Assembly (NCBI GenBank): GCA_022567365.1
Contig: JADFHG010000064.1
Span: forward strand, 1-11,115
Origin: Planctomycetota bacterium
GTDB lineage: Bacteria; Planctomycetota; Phycisphaerae; UBA1845
Direction of reading: 5' to 3'
Length of the DNA stretch: 11,115 bases
In this document: piece by piece, positions 7,201 through 11,115 of the stretch
Position numbering within the stretch: position 1 is the first letter of the stretch
Layout of the letters: each line of letters starts with the position of its first letter
Translations under genes and position numbers: made by a program
Notes under the pieces: generated by a model
Told to the model about the DNA's origin: nothing
The model's database searches: none
What the model saw: the letters and a program-made list of their open reading frames with translations, nothing else

Positions 7201-7230
7201 TTGACACGCGCGGCATAGGCCTGGTACCGT
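7201..7230 (+). promoter_or_regulatory. Second promoter candidate for the haem-protein gene
   Basis: A perfect -35 box TTGACA (7201-7206) is followed after 18 bp by TACCGT (7225-7230). The -10 box keeps only the TA...T core, so strength is uncertain. It would give a leader of about 175 bases before ATG 7412. Confidence 0.3.
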
Positions 7231-7411
7231 CGCTAGAGTACGTGACACCGCCGCGTGGCCGCGCTGGAGTAGACTTCTTCAACGGGGCGCTAAGAATCGT
7301 GATGAGGGAAGACGCGCTGCGGACTGACGGCGTGGCAAGCGGTGCTCGATCAGGCACATCCGCTTGTTCGCGAAGCCATCCGGTAGCGCTACGAAAGACG
7401 AGGGGAGCAAG

Positions 7412-8848
7412 ATGATCGGACGAAGATGCGCATTGATCGGCATCGCGGGGCTGACCGCGGCCGCCATTATTCCGTTGAGCCTGGCTTCGAAGGGCGGGGC
7501 CATTCCCGGCGCTTCGGGCGGGCCGGCGTCCGAAGCTACGAACTGTGCCGTGTGCCACACGTTCGGGATGGGTCCCGGCGGTGTCACCGTTTCAGGCATG
7601 CCCAAGCGCTATCGAGCCGGCGCGACGTACGATCTCACCATTGACGTCCACGACGCGGAGCAGGCCGGCGCGGGATTCGAGACCAGCGTGGAAAACGACG
7701 CCGGACACCAAGGGCTCCTCGTGCTTACGGACCCCGAGCATACGCACTATGCCGACAACCCGAACGTGCCGGACTACGTCACGCATACCGGCGCGGGGGT
7801 TAATGATTCGATCGCCACATGGGTCGCCAACGGTGGATCCTACCAGTACCAACTCGCGTGGACCGCGCCGGGGGCGGACAAGGGACACCTGACCCTCTAC
7901 GCGGCCGGCAATGCGATCAACGACGACAACAACCCCTTCGGCGATCGCTATTACGCGGGCTACGCGATGTCGCGGTTTGCCGAGCCCGGCGACGCGGACG
8001 GAAACGGCGACGTCGACATGAGGGACTATGCCGTTCTGCTGGGCTGTTTCGATAAAGCCGTGCCGTCTTCCGACGATCCGTGTTCGTACCTCGACTTCAA
8101 CGGTGACGACATGGTGACACTGCTCGATCTACCCGACTTCATAGCGGCAATGTCGGGTCCGACAACGAGACTGCCGGGCGAAGTCGTTCTTGCCGACGTG
8201 GTTCGCGGCGGTGTTCTGTACAGCAAGTGGTGGAAGGTCACCGGCGCGCCCGCGCCGACCGGCGATCACCCTCTCTATCCGCCGGAGGGGCTGCAGAGCG
8301 GCTCAGCGACCTACCGTTGCAAGGAATGCCACGGATGGGATTACAAGGGAGTCGACGGGGCGTACGGTAGCGGGTCGCACTATACCGGTATCGAGGGTGT
8401 GTTCGGATCGACCATGCCACCGCGCGACATGTTCGCATTGCTCAAGGCCGATCCGGCAAAGGTTCCAAACGGTCACGACATGGACGCCTACGGCATGACG
8501 GACGAGGATCTCTGGGACGTGATCAGGCTCGTGACGGTCGGAACCGTCGATACCGACGAGTATATCGACGAAAACGGTGAATTCATCGGCGACGCGCTGT
8601 TCGGTCAGTTCCGCTTCGAGAACATCTGCTCCGCGTGCCACGGTTTCGACGGCACCAACATCAACTTCGGTACCCCGGAGGATCCCGAGTACGTCGGCAC
8701 CGTGGCGGTGAACAATCCCTGGGAGTTTCTCCACAACGTCCGCTTCGGTCATCCCGCCGCGCCGATGCCGTCGTTCGAGCTGCTGTATTGGGCACCAGGC
8801 GACGCAGCAAGTGTCGGCGCTTTCGCGGCCACGCTGCCGACGGAATAG
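7412..8848 (+). CDS. Exported three-haem c-type cytochrome with dockerin-like calcium repeats
   Basis: This 478-residue protein has a signal peptide (basic MIGRR, hydrophobic to about 25). Three CxxCH haem c sites follow: CAVCH (45-49), CKECH (303-307) and CSACH (406-410). Residues from about 55 to 190, beginning GGVTVSGMPKRYRAGATYDL, look like the choice-of-anchor V/Reelin-like beta domain found in secreted redox proteins. Residues 194-247 hold two EF-hand-like loops, DADGNGDVD (194-202) and DFNGDD (228-233), each followed by a short helix, as in type I dockerin repeats. The C-terminal part with haems 2 and 3 resembles a di-haem cytochrome c; methionine ligands cannot be assigned safely. ATG 7412 is chosen because AGGGGAG lies four bases upstream and the signal peptide starts there; an upstream TTG at 7364 only adds a hydrophilic tail. 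It probably carries electrons outside the cytoplasmic membrane; partners unknown. Confidence 0.85.
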   Translation: MIGRRCALIGIAGLTAAAIIPLSLASKGGAIPGASGGPASEATNCAVCHTFGMGPGGVTVSGMPKRYRAGATYDLTIDVHDAEQAGAGFETSVENDAGHQGLLVLTDPEHTHYADNPNVPDYVTHTGAGVNDSIATWVANGGSYQYQLAWTAPGADKGHLTLYAAGNAINDDNNPFGDRYYAGYAMSRFAEPGDADGNGDVDMRDYAVLLGCFDKAVPSSDDPCSYLDFNGDDMVTLLDLPDFIAAMSGPTTRLPGEVVLADVVRGGVLYSKWWKVTGAPAPTGDHPLYPPEGLQSGSATYRCKECHGWDYKGVDGAYGSGSHYTGIEGVFGSTMPPRDMFALLKADPAKVPNGHDMDAYGMTDEDLWDVIRLVTVGTVDTDEYIDENGEFIGDALFGQFRFENICSACHGFDGTNINFGTPEDPEYVGTVAVNNPWEFLHNVRFGHPAAPMPSFELLYWAPGDAASVGAFAATLPTE

Positions 8849-9103
8849 CAGCCTGTCGAAAAAGTCCAATCTCGGGTGTGGCACAGGCATCTGGCCGGTG
8901 CATGACCGGTCAGTCGGTCCGTGCGATCGGGCGGGCGAGGCTCCCGCCGAGCCGCCATCCGCCAATTGTTGACCGCTGTCCGCCAACCGCAGGAACCGAC
9001 GGATTCCGCCCCCCCGCCCCGCGTGCGATTCGGTCGGACCATCCATGCCTCCGCGCGCACGGGCGGTGGTTGTTTCCCAGGCTCTTGCGGCCTAGAATCA
9101 TTC
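8849..9103. other. 255-bp spacer with GC-rich palindromic elements
   Basis: No gene is supported here. GGCGGG-CGAGGCT-CCCGCC (8930-8948) and the overlapping GGCTC-CCGCC-GAGCC (8939-8953) are nested inverted repeats. The preceding stretch, with GGTGTGGCACAGGCATCTGG near 8876, looks like a dispersed intergenic repeat. The last 34 bases hold the promoter candidate of the next gene. Confidence 0.5.
9070..9098 (+). promoter_or_regulatory. Promoter candidate placing the transcript start at the ATG of the next gene
   Basis: TTGTTT (9070-9075), 17 bp, then TAGAAT (9093-9098; five of six -10 matches). A start about six bases downstream falls at 9104, the A of the ATG, and no ribosome binding site is visible. 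The -35 match is weak (three of six). Confidence 0.4.
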
Positions 9104-10285
9104 ATGGATACGGAGCGACCGACCTTGGAAACCACCGACGAGCCGGACACCCACGACGAGAGCACGGCGGGAGACGCGACTGACGAGATGCCGCCGGGCG
9201 ACCATCCGTTGGAGATTGCCGCGCGCTCGGGGATCGGCCCGCTGGCAAAGGCCGGTCGTGAGATTTGGCACGGTCACACCACTCCCTGCGTGAGTTGCGG
9301 CCACCTCGTACCGCGCGCCGACGAGGAATGCGCGCACTGCGGTCAGGATCTCGGCGAAAAGATGATCGAGACGATGCGGCGCCACGCGGGTCCGTGGTAC
9401 GTGCTCGAGCACGTTCGCCCGTTTCCCGGCGTCACGCTTGACCGCATCGTGCGGCAGATCGTGCGCGGTGTCCTGACCGAAACGTCGATCGTGCGCGGTC
9501 CGGCAACTGATTTTCAGTGGCGATTCGCAGCGGAGACGCCGGGCCTCGCCCGGTATTTCGGCGTATGTTGGCAGTGCCACGGTTCCGTGCCGATGACCGA
9601 CGCAAACTGCCCGGGGTGCCTGGCGTACCAACTCCTCGACAGGCGGGGGCGTCGCCCCAAGGTCCGCCCGGCGGGCACTGGCAATGCCGGCTTGTCGGCC
9701 GGCAAGCCGGCTCCGGTTGATGGGATCGACGGCGCATCCGATCGGATGGACGAGGCGGGGCACTCAACGGAGACCGAAGAAATATTGTCGCCCCAGGAGT
9801 CGGAAATGCTGGCTGAGGCCTCGGCCGCGGAGCTGAACGAGCTGCGCGAAGCCCTGACCGACGTGTACCTGCCATCGCCCGACACGGCGTTGGACGAGCC
9901 GCCGCGCATTGCCGGAGTGCGCGCTTCCTGGATAGCCGCCGGTTTGTTGCTCCTCGTGATCGCCGCGCTCATCGCCTTCGCCCAGCTTCGCGGACGAACC
10001 GGTACGGCTGAAGTGTCCGATGCCATTGGCATGGCACACGATGTCGGTATGCGAGACCGATTGTGCATCGCCGCTGTCGCCCCGCCGGCCGGCAAGCCGG
10101 CGCGGGGAGCTGGCGTGCCGCTGCCAGTCGGCTGGGGTCTTGTTCACACCCAAGGGCGGCCGGCAAGCCGGCTTTGCCGGTGTGACACAGGTCTTGCCGA
10201 TGATCGAGGACGGCCGCGCGCACTATCCGCTAACGCGATGGTGCCCGAATCTCCGTTTGGGGATCGACGGGCAGGACCCCTGTAG
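9104..10285 (+). CDS. Double zinc-ribbon, single-pass membrane protein; 3' end probably disturbed by repeats
   Basis: The 393-residue product is not one I can name. After an acidic N-terminus comes a first zinc ribbon, CVSC...CAHC (Cys62, 65, 76, 79). Next is a segment of about 75 residues (LEHVRPFPGVTLDRIVRQIV... then TDFQWRFAAETPGLARYF) resembling a GYF_2/DUF4339-like module. A second ribbon, CWQC...CPGC (Cys155, 158, 169, 172), follows. A low-complexity acidic linker leads to one transmembrane helix (about 276-297, WIAAGLLLLVIAALIAF). Most of the protein, with both ribbons, lies before the helix and is probably cytoplasmic. The tail after residue 325 crosses two GCCGGCAAGCCGGC repeats and becomes arginine-rich, while another frame looks more gene-like from about 10173 on, so the original C-terminus may be lost. 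ATG 9104 is preferred over an earlier opening at 8921, whose extension reads through palindromic repeats. Function unknown; scaffold or sensor roles are guesses. Confidence 0.7.
   Translation: MDTERPTLETTDEPDTHDESTAGDATDEMPPGDHPLEIAARSGIGPLAKAGREIWHGHTTPCVSCGHLVPRADEECAHCGQDLGEKMIETMRRHAGPWYVLEHVRPFPGVTLDRIVRQIVRGVLTETSIVRGPATDFQWRFAAETPGLARYFGVCWQCHGSVPMTDANCPGCLAYQLLDRRGRRPKVRPAGTGNAGLSAGKPAPVDGIDGASDRMDEAGHSTETEEILSPQESEMLAEASAAELNELREALTDVYLPSPDTALDEPPRIAGVRASWIAAGLLLLVIAALIAFAQLRGRTGTAEVSDAIGMAHDVGMRDRLCIAAVAPPAGKPARGAGVPLPVGWGLVHTQGRPASRLCRCDTGLADDRGRPRALSANAMVPESPFGDRRAGPL
9646..9658. repeat. Short perfect palindrome inside the zinc-ribbon gene
   Basis: GGGGCG-T-CGCCCC is a six-base-pair stem around one base. 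It encodes the arginine-rich linker RRGRRP, just before the first GCCGGCAAGCCGGC repeat. Confidence 0.45.
9686..9711. repeat. Palindromic repeat copy 1 (GCCGGCAAGCCGGC family), inside CDS
   Basis: GCCGGCTTG (9686-9694) and CAAGCCGGC (9703-9711) are perfect nine-base arms around TCGGCCGG. The core GCCGGCAAGCCGGC lies at 9698-9711 and is read as SAGKPAP in the linker. Confidence 0.75.
10080..10106. repeat. Palindromic repeat copy 2 (GCCGGCAAGCCGGC family), inside CDS
   Basis: The same 14-base core lies at 10088-10101, here flanked by CCCCG and CGGGG that extend the stem. It is read in the same frame as copy 1 (PAGKPAR). Confidence 0.75.
10144..10185. repeat. Palindromic repeat copy 3 (GCCGGCAAGCCGGC family) with extended stem
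   Basis: The core lies at 10159-10172. CCGGCAA (10160-10166) pairs with TTGCCGG (10174-10180), and outside this TCACACC (10144-10150) mirrors GGTGTGA (10179-10185). It is read in a different frame from copies 1 and 2 (GRPASRL). Confidence 0.75.
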
Positions 10286-10313
10286 ATGCGCCACCGACAA
10301 CCGTGGTTCTTCC

Positions 10314-10342
10314 TTGAAGAAAACTCTGTGGCCCGATATACT
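10314..10342 (+). promoter_or_regulatory. Sigma-70-type promoter for the last gene
   Basis: TTGAAG (10314-10319), an optimal 17-bp spacer, then TATACT (10337-10342). The predicted start near 10349 gives a leader of about 38 bases containing AAAGGAGGG (10372-10380), a strong ribosome binding site seven bases before ATG 10387. Confidence 0.6.
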
Positions 10343-10386
10343 TGTCGCGGTCGGTGAGCGTTCGTTTTGTCAAAGGAGGGTGAGCC

Positions 10387-11115
10387 ATGGGTAGTCAATT
10401 CCCGTTCCGCGGGGCCTACACAGGTTTTGTGGTCGTCGTCGCGTCATGTCTGGTCTCGCCGTTTGACGGCGAGGCACAGGCGGCAGACGAGGCGTCGAAT
10501 CAGGATCCCTCCGTGGCGCGGAGGATCGCTGCCGATACCAAGCCCGAGTCGCCACCGTCGATACCGCGGTTCGAATGCGGCTATCGCTCGCCGGCGGCGT
10601 GGATGGACGCCGTCCGATCGGCGGTCGCCCGAGGAGAAATCGCGGACCCGACGACACGGGAGATTCCGCCGATCGCCGCGGGCGTTCGACGCGGCGGGCC
10701 GAGCGGCTCCGTCTGCCTCTCGCGGGGGCATATTTTTCCATTCGAGGATAGCCAAGGACTACTGCTGACGGACTTCTCGGACGGCGAGTTGGTCGACCTA
10801 ATGGTGACGGCCGCGAACGATCTGATGTCCGTCCACGGGGACAACTTCGACTTCATCGGCTACTGGGTCAATTTCGTTCCGCATCATGAGATCGGCACCG
10901 CGTTCTACAAGTTCATCGAGAACGACGTCATGGGTATTGGCGACGCCAGCACGACGGGCACGCCGCTGTTCAATCTTCGTCCGGAGTTGGGGTTGGGCGG
11001 CGAGAATATCGAAGGCTTCATCATGATGTGGCAAATCAGCAACCCGATATGGCAGCCGGGCGACGGCGCCGACGCGGCCTTCACCCGCCTCGCGTTGGGC
11101 CAGGAGAACGAGCAT
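10387..11115 (+). CDS. Exported protein of unknown function, partial at right edge
   Basis: The frame is open for 243 codons to the end of the window, so the C-terminus is missing. The N-terminus reads as a signal peptide: MGSQFPFRGAY, a hydrophobic core (FVVVVASCLV), and an AQA cleavage site near residue 32. A disordered, proline-rich stretch follows to about 105. From about 115 the sequence becomes a well-ordered domain: a strand-helix part (GLLLTDFSDGELVDLMVTAANDL), then YWVNFVPHHEIGTAFYKF with a His-His-Glu cluster (166-168), then FIMMWQISNPIWQPG and a final FTRLALGQENEH. The histidines and acidic residues may bind a metal, but no HExxH protease motif is present in the visible part. The start is fixed by a strong ribosome binding site and promoter. 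I recognise no named family; secreted planctomycete proteins of this kind often end in a sorting or dockerin region, which could lie beyond the edge. Confidence 0.75.
   Translation, partial: MGSQFPFRGAYTGFVVVVASCLVSPFDGEAQAADEASNQDPSVARRIAADTKPESPPSIPRFECGYRSPAAWMDAVRSAVARGEIADPTTREIPPIAAGVRRGGPSGSVCLSRGHIFPFEDSQGLLLTDFSDGELVDLMVTAANDLMSVHGDNFDFIGYWVNFVPHHEIGTAFYKFIENDVMGIGDASTTGTPLFNLRPELGLGGENIEGFIMMWQISNPIWQPGDGADAAFTRLALGQENEH

Larger units (their letters stand above)
6646..7411. other. 766-bp gene-free region between divergent genes
   Basis: No reading frame here has convincing codon use or a recognisable product; the open frames are arginine/proline-rich and overlap known genes. The region holds the 5' ends of the divergent DUF1570-like and haem-protein genes, a palindrome (6708-6738), a sigma-54 promoter match (7051-7066), a nested inverted repeat (7119-7169) and a TTGACA promoter candidate (7201-7230). 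Each is listed separately. Confidence 0.6.

Noticed and set aside
6494..7204. Forward 236-codon open frame across the start of the DUF1570-like gene
   Set aside because: It overlaps the antisense gene, crosses a palindrome and the sigma-54 site, and has low-complexity Gly/Arg/Ser composition.
7067..7558. Reverse 163-codon open frame
   Set aside because: It overlaps the signal peptide and first haem site of the cytochrome gene and reads like an antisense shadow.
8921..9103. N-terminal extension of the zinc-ribbon protein to 8921
   Set aside because: The extension is translated palindromic repeat, rich in Arg and Pro, and overlaps the promoter candidate.
10020..10394. Separate small gene in the alternative frame at the end of the zinc-ribbon gene
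   Set aside because: It has no start signal, includes the repeats and overlaps the promoter and ribosome binding site of the next gene; only the part from about 10173 to 10280 looks coding, which better fits a frameshifted gene end.

Overview
The window looks like two unrelated pieces of DNA joined near position 1400-1460. Bases 1 to about 1430 are AT-richer (about 43% G+C in stretches counted by eye) and carry a leftward cluster: a fragment of an unknown upstream gene, a four-helix membrane protein, a single-pass protein with methionine-rich heptad repeats, and the start of a CcdA-type thiol:disulfide transporter that runs off the left edge. This piece could come from a small-genome lineage such as Patescibacteria, but that is only an impression. 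From about 1450 onward the DNA is GC-rich (over 60% by eye) and looks like Planctomycetota. The clues are a DUF1570-type metalloprotease-like protein, a cytochrome c carrying dockerin-like calcium repeats, a zinc-ribbon membrane protein, and many GC-rich palindromic repeats in spacers and even inside a gene. The join may be a metagenome assembly chimera or, less likely, a transfer boundary.

Layout of the right part: a 780-residue phosphohexomutase (TTG start, +) and a 431-residue HAD-superfamily hydrolase (+) lie in tandem. A spacer with a 32-bp tandem repeat separates them from a convergent secreted DUF1570-like protein (-). A 766-bp gene-free region follows, holding a palindrome, an excellent sigma-54 promoter match, a nested inverted repeat and a TTGACA promoter candidate. 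Then come an exported three-haem protein (+), a repeat-rich spacer, a zinc-ribbon/transmembrane protein with a possibly damaged 3' end (+), and an exported protein of unknown function cut by the right edge (+).

How the genes may work together: in the left piece, CcdA would move electrons across the membrane, and the methionine-rich anchored protein transcribed just ahead of it may serve the same envelope redox or metal task. In the right piece no single pathway is evident. The mutase and the HAD protein could both act on phosphorylated metabolites, while the remaining genes encode mainly exported or membrane proteins. I found no tRNA, rRNA, CRISPR array, transposase or phage gene.
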